From: CAZQDP01 sp964592375
GTDB lineage: Bacteria > Bacillota > Clostridia > RUG12999
Direction of reading: 5' to 3'
NCBI GenBank assembly: GCA_964592375.1
Contig: CAZQDP010000063.1
Span: 1 to 13,914 of the forward strand
DNA: 13,914 nt
Shown one piece after another: positions 6,373 to 13,914 of the stretch. A program made the position numbers and the translations under genes. Each line of letters starts with the position of its first letter. Positions within the stretch are counted from its first letter, which is position 1. Below the pieces are notes generated by a model. That model ran no database searches. It was given only the letters and a program-made list of their open reading frames with translations, and was not told where the DNA came from.

Positions 6373-9300
6373 ATGAAAAAGAAAATAGCAGGATGTATCC
6401 TATTTGCAATGCTTATGACCTTGACTACAGGGTTTTTCGCAACCGGAGAGAGCACAACGCTTATTTCAGAGGGGTTTGATCAGCTTTCTGGAGGCAAGTT
6501 GCCGGGTGCATTTACAAAATTAGAAAAACAACTTGTTGAGGTTGTGGCCGATCCTAAAAATGCATCCAATAAAGTAGTCCATGTTCAGAAGACCTCTTTA
6601 GAAGAAGTAAATCCAAATGATTGCGCACAGTTTTCGATAACCATTCCAAGTCAGAAGAGCAAATTTGTTATCGAATCGGATCTCTATATCGTTGGGGGCG
6701 ATATTTGGGTGGTTGCAACGGAAGGAACTGCCTTTCCATACGGACCGGGGGTTTCCACAGGTTCAAATATGTCGCCATTTGATGGTACGGCACAAAAATC
6801 ACTCGGCGTAGCATTTCCAAAAGAGGTTTGGAATAAAATGGCCATAGAGGTAGACCCTGCGACAGCTACTTATAATATTATATTAAATGGCAAGCTTATC
6901 ACATCTTCTGCGCTAAAATTTCGAAATCCTGCGCTTAGTTCCTGCAATACCGTTATTTTTAGAACGGCCAGCGGAAAAACACAAGGAGAATTTTACGCTG
7001 ACAATATAAAGATATCCTCTGGTGCATTCGATTATTCAAAGACAGAAGTCGTGCAGTCAAAAGCGGAGGTTGCTTTCTCAAAACCTGCGGATTATGCAGT
7101 AAAAAACAATGCAGTGATGAAGGAATTTTATCTTTCACCCACCGGCAGCGACAGTGGGGACGGAAGTCTTGATGCACCATTTTTAACCGTGCAAAAGGCA
7201 AAGGATGCCGTGCGTGCCATCAGCAGCAAAATGACGGGGGACATTGTTGTAAATTTCCTGCCCGGTGAATATTTGATGGATAAAACAGTGGAGTTTTCCG
7301 AAAATGATTCGGGCACAAATGGATTTCAAGTGATTTATCGTGCGAAGGAAGGCCCCCTATCCGTTCGCCTTTACGGTGCAAAAGCATTAAGTGGCTGGAC
7401 AAAGGACAGGGATAACATTTGGAAAGTAAAGGTGGATAAAGCATTCTATACCTTATATGAGAATGACACAAGAGCCATCAAAGCAAGATTTCCAAATAAA
7501 GAATTCAACCCCAAATTCCCCAGTTCAAAAGCACCGTATTTGACTACGGTGGATACCGACAAAGAAAATTACCAATCCATCAAGTTAAAACCCGAAGATA
7601 TGGAAAAAATCTCATTTAGCAACATTGAAGATGCCAATATTGTTATTTGGCCTTGGAATAAAGCAGATTGGCAAATGTGGGTCAGCCCCATTCAAAGTGT
7701 TGATAAAAGCAATTCCGTGATTGTGCCCAAGTTTTCAACCGGTGTTCCGGGCGGTAAAATCGGCGTGAATATTCCTTTTGGTTTTGATGCAAGATGTTAC
7801 ATTGAAGGCATGTATGAACTTTTGGATGCTCCAGGTGAATTCCATCTGGATTCAAAAACCAGTACATTATACTATTGGCCAATAAACGGAGACCCGAACA
7901 CCCAAACCAAAGTATATGCACCGTCGTTGCAGACCATCTTCAAGCTTGCCGGTTCAACGCAAGGTAATTTGGTTGAAAATATTGTGTTTGACGGTTTGTC
8001 TTTTGAAAAAACAGATTTCCTTCGTGGGATGCGCGGCTGGTTTGAAGCGGATACAGAATATGCCCGCATTGGAACCATCGATATGACAAACACACAGAAT
8101 ATAAAAATTGTAAACAGCCGCATTAAGAATGCAGGCATTACAGGTATATTTATGCATCCACGCAGCGGACAGAATTACATTGCAAACACTGTCATTGAGA
8201 ATATCGGGAATAGCGGAATTATATTGCTTGGTAATCCCGGCGAAGCGATGGCATACAACAAGATTGAAAATGTGCTAATTCATGATGTTGGGGAAAATTC
8301 CGTGGACTGTGCAGGCATTAATATTTTCTTTGGGCGCCACAATATCATTACCAATGTAGAAGTATATAATAGCCCGAGATATGGCATCAGTGTGCGTGGC
8401 GGTGCAGGCTCTTTCTTATGGTTTAATCGCCCGGCGGATTTGGATAATGAAAAATACGGCGGTCGCAGCAAAGACAATATCATTAAAAACAGCAAGTTTT
8501 ATAAAACAAATCAAGACAGCGGCGACACCGGAGCACTTCACCTTGCAGGTGTAAGCTTTGAAACGGAGCCCTATGCAACAAACTATTTTGAAAATATCTA
8601 TATTGATGATATTTATGCACATCCTTCTATGCAGGACGTAAAACCAAATGGTATCTTTTGTGATTATCAGACCTTTGGGCAAAGTTTTAAAAATATCAAA
8701 GTCGGCAATGAAAACGGACATGTAGACGCAAATAAGCCGGATTCTAAATATAAATATTTTACATCTTATTCACAACTTCGATATAATGAGTCGGGTATGG
8801 GTACTTATGATAACTGTTCGTGGTACCCGGGATTTGATGAGAGCAAGATGGATTATAGCAACATGGGTATTACCGAGCGTTTCCCCACCGCACTTCTTCC
8901 CGAAACACAGAAAATGCAAGGGACTGTGATCCTGCAAGAAGGCTCGCCCCATGCATTGGTCGGGGGCCAGGCGAAGGAAATAGACGCGGAGAACCCTGCT
9001 GTTCTCCCTGTGAATATCAGTGATCGAGTGCTGGTGCCTTTGCGATTTATTGCCGAAAGCTTTGGCGCAAATGTCAGCTTTGATGAAAGCACTGAGACGG
9101 CGTTGATTGTGTATAAAGATAGCAAAATCTCACTGACGAAAAATAGCAAACAAATGCTGGTAGGGGATAAGACGATAACCTTAGATGTTCCTGCCACCGC
9201 CTTCAATGATAGAATATTTATTCCCATTCGTGCCGTATCTGAAGCGCTTGGTAAGGAAGTATTTTATGATAGCGGGCTCATTGTGCTCAGTGATCAAAAA

Positions 9301-10608
9301 GCACTGTACAGTAGCGAAAAGGACAGGATTATCATTGATCGCATCGGTGAAAAGCTGCTGATGAATTATATGCCTGGCAAGCTAAAATATACTGCCGTGA
9401 CTGCCTCGAAAATGAGAGAATACACATCAAACTATCAAATTACCAAAGCCTCAGAAGGCGTGATGTTTAGAAATGGCGGAGCACTCAATAGCGCATTTGT
9501 TGCAGTAACTTATGTGCCGGGCATCGGCGCAAGACTGATAACAAGAATGGATCATTACTCCATTCCTACCTATACTGATCTTGGAATCATGCAGCTTCCC
9601 ATCAAGGTGGGTTTTGTAGTATCCGGCGGCAAGCTCAAGGTGACGGTGAACGATAACGAAGTGCTCAGCATTCCAAATACTTGGGAAAAGCCACTCATTG
9701 GTAGCTATGCAATGGATGAGCGTACAGAAAAACCCGTTATTGCATACGGCGAGCTTGTTCTGCCCACAGGAAATGTGAAAAGCATTAAGGTAGAAGTACC
9801 AAGCACAACCATAGAGACCGGCAAAACCGTGCGATTGGTTACGAATGCAATCTCCACAGAGGATAAAAAATTCGACATTTCGGAAGAAAATCCAGTATAC
9901 ACCTCGTCCAATGAAGCGGTTATTTCAGTTAGCGGAAATATAATTACGGCAAAGGGCTTGGGTGAGGTAGTAATCACGACTTCATTGCGGCTGGAAGGCA
10001 AAGATTTCAAGGATAGTATAAGCGTGAAGGTTGTTGAGTTTAATGAAGTGCTCATCGACGAGACTTTTGATCCTGCATCATTTAATTCCTCTGCATGGGT
10101 GTTCAAAACAGACGGTGCAGATGGTTCCTACGTAAAAGTGAGTGATGAAGGAAAATTGGAGATTTATGCCGGCACAAGCACCTCGCCGCATCAGGCACTG
10201 AGGACATTCGATAATTTTAATGGACTAATTACCATGGAGTTTGACTTTAAGGCTGAGTTTAGCGGTGAAAAAGAAAAAACAGGGGCAATGCTTGCATATA
10301 TTTTAGGCGACACCGGAAGCTTCTGCATATCAACCTTTGCATATCCCGGAAAGTTCACATACTTTTTAGATGGCAAAATGGTTGAATTCGGAGTCTGCGA
10401 AAGCGGCAAAGAGTATAAGGTAAAGCTTGTTGCCAATGTACCAAACAATACCTTTGATGTATATATTGATGGAACCAAGCTTGTAGACAGTGCACGTTTT
10501 AGAAATCCATCCACAGCTCTGGCGGGTATACAGGTTGGGGGATCCTCCGATGCGGCAAAAACCAAATTATGGTGGGATAATATTAAGGTATCTAAGAAAA
10601 AGGCGTAG
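6373..10608 (+). CDS. Multimodular secreted GH141-like beta-helix glycoside hydrolase
   Basis: Exported protein of 1411 residues, probably a glycoside hydrolase. Domains: signal peptide 1 to ~23; a concanavalin/jelly-roll-like domain ~30-216; a GH141-type region from 252 (YLSPTGSDSGDGSLDAPF, then NFLPGEYLMDKTVEF) whose parallel beta-helix core covers ~535-700 and which ends near 838; a copper-amine-oxidase-N-like domain ~850-974 with VPLRFIAESFGA and PIRAVSEALG; an unrecognised stretch; an Ig-like (Big_2-type) domain ~1135-1223; and a second jelly-roll-like domain ~1227-1407. GH141 members characterised elsewhere are an alpha-L-fucosidase and a xylanase, so specificity is open. I cannot assign the catalytic acids. 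ATG 6373 lies 6 nt after AAAAGGAGG; ATG 6367 directly abuts that site and is rejected. The gene has its own promoter and terminator, so it is a single-gene transcript. No SLH module is present; the copper-amine-oxidase-N-like part may serve as a wall-binding or stalk module. Confidence 0.87.
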   Translation: MKKKIAGCILFAMLMTLTTGFFATGESTTLISEGFDQLSGGKLPGAFTKLEKQLVEVVADPKNASNKVVHVQKTSLEEVNPNDCAQFSITIPSQKSKFVIESDLYIVGGDIWVVATEGTAFPYGPGVSTGSNMSPFDGTAQKSLGVAFPKEVWNKMAIEVDPATATYNIILNGKLITSSALKFRNPALSSCNTVIFRTASGKTQGEFYADNIKISSGAFDYSKTEVVQSKAEVAFSKPADYAVKNNAVMKEFYLSPTGSDSGDGSLDAPFLTVQKAKDAVRAISSKMTGDIVVNFLPGEYLMDKTVEFSENDSGTNGFQVIYRAKEGPLSVRLYGAKALSGWTKDRDNIWKVKVDKAFYTLYENDTRAIKARFPNKEFNPKFPSSKAPYLTTVDTDKENYQSIKLKPEDMEKISFSNIEDANIVIWPWNKADWQMWVSPIQSVDKSNSVIVPKFSTGVPGGKIGVNIPFGFDARCYIEGMYELLDAPGEFHLDSKTSTLYYWPINGDPNTQTKVYAPSLQTIFKLAGSTQGNLVENIVFDGLSFEKTDFLRGMRGWFEADTEYARIGTIDMTNTQNIKIVNSRIKNAGITGIFMHPRSGQNYIANTVIENIGNSGIILLGNPGEAMAYNKIENVLIHDVGENSVDCAGINIFFGRHNIITNVEVYNSPRYGISVRGGAGSFLWFNRPADLDNEKYGGRSKDNIIKNSKFYKTNQDSGDTGALHLAGVSFETEPYATNYFENIYIDDIYAHPSMQDVKPNGIFCDYQTFGQSFKNIKVGNENGHVDANKPDSKYKYFTSYSQLRYNESGMGTYDNCSWYPGFDESKMDYSNMGITERFPTALLPETQKMQGTVILQEGSPHALVGGQAKEIDAENPAVLPVNISDRVLVPLRFIAESFGANVSFDESTETALIVYKDSKISLTKNSKQMLVGDKTITLDVPATAFNDRIFIPIRAVSEALGKEVFYDSGLIVLSDQKALYSSEKDRIIIDRIGEKLLMNYMPGKLKYTAVTASKMREYTSNYQITKASEGVMFRNGGALNSAFVAVTYVPGIGARLITRMDHYSIPTYTDLGIMQLPIKVGFVVSGGKLKVTVNDNEVLSIPNTWEKPLIGSYAMDERTEKPVIAYGELVLPTGNVKSIKVEVPSTTIETGKTVRLVTNAISTEDKKFDISEENPVYTSSNEAVISVSGNIITAKGLGEVVITTSLRLEGKDFKDSISVKVVEFNEVLIDETFDPASFNSSAWVFKTDGADGSYVKVSDEGKLEIYAGTSTSPHQALRTFDNFNGLITMEFDFKAEFSGEKEKTGAMLAYILGDTGSFCISTFAYPGKFTYFLDGKMVEFGVCESGKEYKVKLVANVPNNTFDVYIDGTKLVDSARFRNPSTALAGIQVGGSSDAAKTKLWWDNIKVSKKKA

Positions 10609-10619
10609 CATACAAAAGC

Positions 10620-10653
10620 AGTGCCCGCATAAGTTTGCGGGCACTCTTTTTTT
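10620..10653 (+). terminator. Strong rho-independent terminator after the GH141-like gene
   Basis: AGTGCCCGCA (10620-10629) and TGCGGGCACT (10636-10645) form a perfect 10-bp GC-rich stem with a 6-nt loop, followed by C and seven T residues (10647-10653). It begins 12 nt after the stop codon and separates this transcript from the next operon. Confidence 0.95.
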
Positions 10654-10681
10654 GTGAAAAGGCTTGGTGTTGTAAAAGAAA

Positions 10682-10743
10682 GCAATATTTGGGTATGTTT
10701 GAGCAATATATGTATAGCATTTGGGTGCAAACAGGTGTATAAT
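10682..10743 (+). promoter_or_regulatory. Promoter B, same architecture as promoter A, upstream of the cytoplasmic operon
   Basis: GCAATA at 10682 is repeated 21 bp later at 10703 as part of GCAATATATGTATAGC (10703-10718), identical at 15 of 16 bases to the element at 6274. After exactly 19 nt comes TATAAT (10738-10743), the same distance as in promoter A. The -35 position (10715-10720) reads TAGCAT, again poor. The upstream copies also share TTG, one variable base, and GTA. The start would be near 10750, giving a leader of about 120 nt that contains a second promoter. Confidence 0.7.
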
Positions 10744-10784
10744 CATTCTATCCTAAAAAAGAGAAGGTTTAATATTTGGCATGC

Positions 10785-10819
10785 AATGTATTTACATTTT
10801 AAATCAAATCCGTTATAAT
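10785..10819 (+). promoter_or_regulatory. Promoter C, near-consensus, with an inverted repeat over the -35
   Basis: TTTACA (10791-10796) and TATAAT (10814-10819) are separated by 17 nt, so this looks like an ordinary sigma-A promoter. The -35 lies inside an inverted repeat, AATGTA TT TACATT (10785-10798), which would suit a repressor blocking RNA polymerase, though AT-rich dyads can arise by chance. Its start would be near 10826, before either candidate start codon of the next gene. Confidence 0.65.
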
Positions 10820-10871
10820 CACCTTTAGATGTGCTTGAATGATATTTAGTAAGTGGAGTGTGTTATATAAA

Positions 10872-12236
10872 ATGGAAAAAATGATAAAACGAGATTTTGC
10901 GTATGCAGATATTTTTAAAGCGGTAAATAATGGAGCAAGTGCGAAAAACGAGTCGAACTGTACAGTTTTTTTAAATGATGGCAGTTGGTTGACCACTTGG
11001 AGTCAAGGGGTATGCGAGGGACATCCGGATGAACGCATTGTTTTTTCCATCAGTCAAGATATGGGGCTGTCTTGGAGTGCACCGCAGGTTATTGTCGCGT
11101 CGGATATGCAAAATCAGGAACATACACCGTATGGCATTCCATTTGTGGTTCCCTCAACCGGAAGGATTTATTTGTTTTATTTTCTCATAGCCTGCACGGA
11201 CGGGCCGGAGTTTGCAAGGCGTATCAGAGAAAACGATATTGATAATGAAACGCCGCTGTATCGATACAGAACACATCCCTTGCACGGGACGGGGCATTTG
11301 CATTTCAAATATTCGGATGACAATGGCAAGTCTTGGTCTGATCGGGTTAAAATTGACCTTCCCGGGCGAGACCTAAATGTACTGAAGGACAGATATTACG
11401 GATGGCTAAACCATCCGCCTCAAATCATGCCGGATGGTAGCGTGATTTTCACCTTTACAAATTCATACCGCAACTGGCGTGCATGGCAGGTGGAGGCGGC
11501 AAATACCAATATCGTGCGATGTGAAAATATAATAGAAGAAAATAATCCGGAAAAGCTTATCTTTACGCTTCTGCCGGAAGGTCCTCACGGCATACGAGTG
11601 GAAGCCTATGTTCATAAGGACAATCCTTCACTCAATCAACTATCGAAAACCTTTGGCGGTCAGCCGGATCTGATGATGCCTAATTTTCAAGAGCTAACGG
11701 TAATTCCTTTGAAAAGCGGAAAATGGATGGGAGTTGGCAGATGTTACCTCGGAAGTCCTGCATACACCATCAGCAGTGATTGCGGCAGAACCTGGAGCCA
11801 CGCAAAGCCGCTTTGCTACGCACCGGGTGGAGAGTCGATTAAGCATCCCATGACCATGTGTCCGATTGCCAAAACCTTGGACGGGAGAATTGTTTTACTG
11901 TTCACCAATAACGATGGGTTTTGTAATGGCGCCTCGCACATTTGGCAAGGAGATGGATATACAAGAAATCCACAGTATATTTCGGTTGGGCTTGAGATGG
12001 AGGACACCGAAGAAAATGGCGGTATTGTGTTTGGGGAGCCGATTGTTCTTGCCATGGTGGATGATAAAATCAATCCAAACTTAAAGACAGGGATTAGTAT
12101 GCCGCAGTTTTTCGAGAGGTGCGGCAGGTATTTTGTATGTTATAATATCAATAAAAATGACATTTTGTTAGATGAATTGCCGGCAAGTGTACTGGATGCA
12201 CTTACGCCACAGCGCAAAGCAGGCGGATCTATCTAA
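10872..12236 (+). CDS. Cytoplasmic Asp-box (sialidase-fold) beta-propeller protein
   Basis: Protein of 454 residues in the sialidase/BNR superfamily, with no signal peptide and so probably cytoplasmic. Three canonical Asp boxes are present: SQDMGLSW (61-68), SDDNGKSW (148-155) and SSDCGRTW (301-308). Many such genes are annotated as exo-alpha-sialidase, but I cannot confirm the catalytic arginines or nucleophile, and no sialate lyase or kinase lies nearby. A role in hydrolysing imported oligosaccharides is an inference from the fold and the neighbouring GH151-like gene. The start is uncertain: ATG 10872 is preceded by GGAG (10855-10858) at a rather long 13 nt, and in-frame ATG 10839 has no visible ribosome binding site. 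It is first in an operon with two stacked promoters. It shares the fold of the exported protein at 4626 but not its C-terminal part. Confidence 0.82.
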   Translation: MEKMIKRDFAYADIFKAVNNGASAKNESNCTVFLNDGSWLTTWSQGVCEGHPDERIVFSISQDMGLSWSAPQVIVASDMQNQEHTPYGIPFVVPSTGRIYLFYFLIACTDGPEFARRIRENDIDNETPLYRYRTHPLHGTGHLHFKYSDDNGKSWSDRVKIDLPGRDLNVLKDRYYGWLNHPPQIMPDGSVIFTFTNSYRNWRAWQVEAANTNIVRCENIIEENNPEKLIFTLLPEGPHGIRVEAYVHKDNPSLNQLSKTFGGQPDLMMPNFQELTVIPLKSGKWMGVGRCYLGSPAYTISSDCGRTWSHAKPLCYAPGGESIKHPMTMCPIAKTLDGRIVLLFTNNDGFCNGASHIWQGDGYTRNPQYISVGLEMEDTEENGGIVFGEPIVLAMVDDKINPNLKTGISMPQFFERCGRYFVCYNINKNDILLDELPASVLDALTPQRKAGGSI

Positions 12237-12264
12237 AGCAACACGCGCAAAATGCGCAATGCTT
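12236..12264 (+). other. Intercistronic two-part hairpin
   Basis: AAGCA (12236-12240) pairs with TGCTT (12260-12264), and inside it GCGCA (12245-12249) pairs with TGCGC (12253-12257) around an AAA loop, leaving a small internal loop. It overlaps the last base of the upstream stop codon. No T-run follows, so it is not a terminator; an mRNA-stability or processing element in the 66-nt gap is possible. Confidence 0.35.
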
Positions 12265-12302
12265 CCTATTCTATCACAAAGCATAAGGAGAGGGAAAATA
12301 AA

Positions 12303-13914
12303 ATGAGTACATGGAACAAAGATTGGTATAAGAGTAGCTATCGGAGAAATCTCGTCGATATGCATATTGAGGATTGGGATGAGGAATTTCTTTCTCGCCT
12401 TGACCCGAAAGAGTATATAGAAAATTTAAAGACTGCGCAAGTGAAAAGTGCCATGGTGTATACCAATTCTCATATTGGTCTATGCTATTGGCCAACACCA
12501 TACGGCAAAATGCACAAAGGCCTTGGCGGCACCGACTTTGTCAAGGAGATGACCAGCGGCTGCCACCGCGAAGGCATGGACGTTGTGCTTTATTTTACGG
12601 TGGTGTTCGACAACTGGGCATACGAGCAAAATCCCGACTGGCGCATTGTACATAGCAATGGCATATATTCCAGGCAGAACCCTCGGCCTGCAACCCCTTT
12701 TGGGTTGCGGTACGGCCATTGCTGTCCGAACAGCTTGGGGTACAGAGAGTATGTTAAAAATCAATTGCAGCACCTGACAAAAAACTATGATTTCGAAGGT
12801 TTCTTTATTGATATGACCTTTTGGCCGGCCATATGCCGGTGTGAGCAGTGTATCGGGCGATACAGGGAAGAGGTGGGAAGAGATATTCCGGTGGAAATGG
12901 ATTGGAATAATTCTGTTTGGCTTGACTTTGTGTCTAAAAGAGAGGATTGGCTCAGCGAATTTGCACATTTTATTACAAGGTGCGTAAAGGAAATTAATCC
13001 GGATATTACCGTTGAACATCAAACAGCACAGGCTACCTCCAATTGGACCTTTGGTACGAATGCAAAAATGACCTCTGCCAGCGACTATATCGGCGGTGAT
13101 TTATACGGCGGTCATATGCAGCAGTCCTTTGTGTGTAAACTGTATCGCAATTTATCGCCAAATCAGCCCTTTGAGTATATGACAAGTCGAAGTGACCCCA
13201 GCCTGCGCTTTCATACCAATACAAAATCCTTTGAAGACCTTTCTCTGCACAATTATATTACCGCTGCCCACCACGGCGCATTTTTAATCATTGATGCCAT
13301 TGACCCTTCCGGTAGAATGCACCGCTCCTTGTATGAAACCATGGGAAAGGTGTTTGAAAGCACCAGAATGTACGAGACGTATTACGGAGGAAATCTTGTC
13401 AAAGACGTGGCACTGCTGTTTCCCCTTGATTCCAAAATAGACACGAGTGAGAGCGGAAAAACGGTGGATAGCATGATGAAAAATAATGGGATTGGCAATA
13501 ATGCACCTTATGCAACGCTGGAAACCGCCATGAGCATGGCAAAGGCACTGAAATCAAAAAACATATTATATGATATTATTACAAATAAAGATTTAGACCA
13601 TCCGGATTGTAAGGTGCTCGTGCTTCCCGATGTATATTTACTTTCCGATGAGGATGCATGCAAAATCAAAGCATTTGTGCTAGGTGGCGGCAGTCTTTAT
13701 GTTACCGGTATGCCGCAAAATGAAATCATTTGGCAGCTATGTGGTCTTACCTATTTGGGCGGCAGCACCAAGGAAGTGATGACTTACATAAGGCCCAATG
13801 AAAAAGGGCGCAGTCTATTGGCATTTGAAGATGAATATGCACCAATTACAGTAAACGGACCGCAGTATATCGCAAAAGCAAATTATCCTGAGGAGGTTAT
13901 AGCTACCATTACGC
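12303..13914 (+). CDS. GHL6/GH151-like glycoside hydrolase, possible alpha-L-fucosidase (3' end outside window)
   Basis: The first 537 codons are open to the window end with no stop. The N-terminal ~350 residues look like a TIM-barrel of the GHL6 type: a FEGFFIDM strand end with Asp170, followed by a cysteine cluster (C178, C180, C183) in the motif CRCEQC. Residues from ~375 fit a beta-galactosidase trimerisation-like domain, with DVALLFP, then VLVLPDVYLLSD and GGGSLYVTG, which has the flavodoxin/amidotransferase-like fold seen in GH42. This order is typical of GH151, whose characterised members are alpha-L-fucosidases. Asp170 as nucleophile is a guess. No signal peptide is seen, so the enzyme should be cytoplasmic. 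AAGGAGAGGG (12285-12294) lies 8 nt before ATG 12303. It follows the Asp-box gene by 66 nt with no terminator, so cotranscription is likely. A different GH42-like specificity remains possible. Confidence 0.82.
   Translation, partial: MSTWNKDWYKSSYRRNLVDMHIEDWDEEFLSRLDPKEYIENLKTAQVKSAMVYTNSHIGLCYWPTPYGKMHKGLGGTDFVKEMTSGCHREGMDVVLYFTVVFDNWAYEQNPDWRIVHSNGIYSRQNPRPATPFGLRYGHCCPNSLGYREYVKNQLQHLTKNYDFEGFFIDMTFWPAICRCEQCIGRYREEVGRDIPVEMDWNNSVWLDFVSKREDWLSEFAHFITRCVKEINPDITVEHQTAQATSNWTFGTNAKMTSASDYIGGDLYGGHMQQSFVCKLYRNLSPNQPFEYMTSRSDPSLRFHTNTKSFEDLSLHNYITAAHHGAFLIIDAIDPSGRMHRSLYETMGKVFESTRMYETYYGGNLVKDVALLFPLDSKIDTSESGKTVDSMMKNNGIGNNAPYATLETAMSMAKALKSKNILYDIITNKDLDHPDCKVLVLPDVYLLSDEDACKIKAFVLGGGSLYVTGMPQNEIIWQLCGLTYLGGSTKEVMTYIRPNEKGRSLLAFEDEYAPITVNGPQYIAKANYPEEVIATIT

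Noticed and set aside
10191..10730. A minus-strand open frame of 179 codons across the end of the giant gene and its terminator
   Set aside because: It crosses a strong plus-strand terminator and a promoter, and opposes a well-supported domain. It looks like chance openness.
10783..10790. GCAATGTA next to promoter C, resembling the GCAATATA core
   Set aside because: It differs in the core, stands 80 bp from the nearest real copy and has no 21-bp partner. It is better explained as part of the AATGTA/TACATT dyad.
12480..13022. A minus-strand open frame of 180 codons within the GH151-like gene
   Set aside because: The plus strand encodes a protein with clear family motifs throughout. The reverse frame has no recognisable domain and is a shadow of codon bias.
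1..13914. CRISPR arrays, tRNA or rRNA genes, transposases, phage or toxin-antitoxin genes
   Set aside because: None was seen on either strand: no regularly spaced direct repeats, no cloverleaf-like stretch, no transposase or integrase motifs, and little unassigned space between genes.

Overview
The window (13,914 bp, roughly mid-40s % GC by eye) looks like the chromosome of a Gram-positive anaerobe of the Clostridia type. The reasons are strong AGGAGG-type ribosome binding sites, sigma-A-like promoters, lipobox and Sec signals, S-layer-homology (SLH) anchoring, and a copper-amine-oxidase-N-like surface module that is common in Clostridia and Bacilli. This placement is an inference. No rRNA, tRNA, CRISPR or insertion sequence was seen. 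All genes lie on the + strand.

Region 1 (1-6263) starts with a hairpin and a strong promoter (TTTACA, 17 nt, TATACT, with an extended -10). It then runs as one tight gene series: hflX (ribosome-associated GTPase), a YigZ/IMPACT-family protein, a secreted SGNH/GDSL hydrolase with three SLH modules, a small lipoprotein, and an exported Asp-box (sialidase-fold) protein. The first two genes are housekeeping and the last three act at the cell surface. The yigZ stop and the SGNH start overlap by 4 nt, and no terminator was found anywhere in this stretch.

Region 2 (6253-10653) is one gene with its own promoter and a strong terminator. It encodes a 1411-residue exported enzyme: signal peptide, jelly-roll-like domain, GH141-like right-handed beta-helix, copper-amine-oxidase-N-like domain, Ig-like domain, and a second copy of the jelly-roll-like domain.

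Region 3 (10682-13914) carries two stacked promoters, then a leaderless Asp-box protein and a leaderless GHL6/GH151-like glycoside hydrolase, which is cut by the window end. Characterised GH151 members are alpha-L-fucosidases, and GH141 includes an alpha-L-fucosidase. A fucose-bearing or otherwise decorated plant or mucosal glycan is therefore a reasonable guess: surface enzymes open and deacylate it, and cytoplasmic enzymes finish it.

The most interesting signal is regulatory. The promoters of regions 2 and 3 share GCAATA repeated exactly 21 bp apart. The downstream copy sits in a 16-bp element, GCAATATRTGTATAGC, that ends exactly 19 nt before TATAAT in both. This looks like the binding site of one activator, with AraC-family geometry, that ties the secreted and intracellular enzymes into one regulon. 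The regulator itself and any sugar transporter are not in the window.
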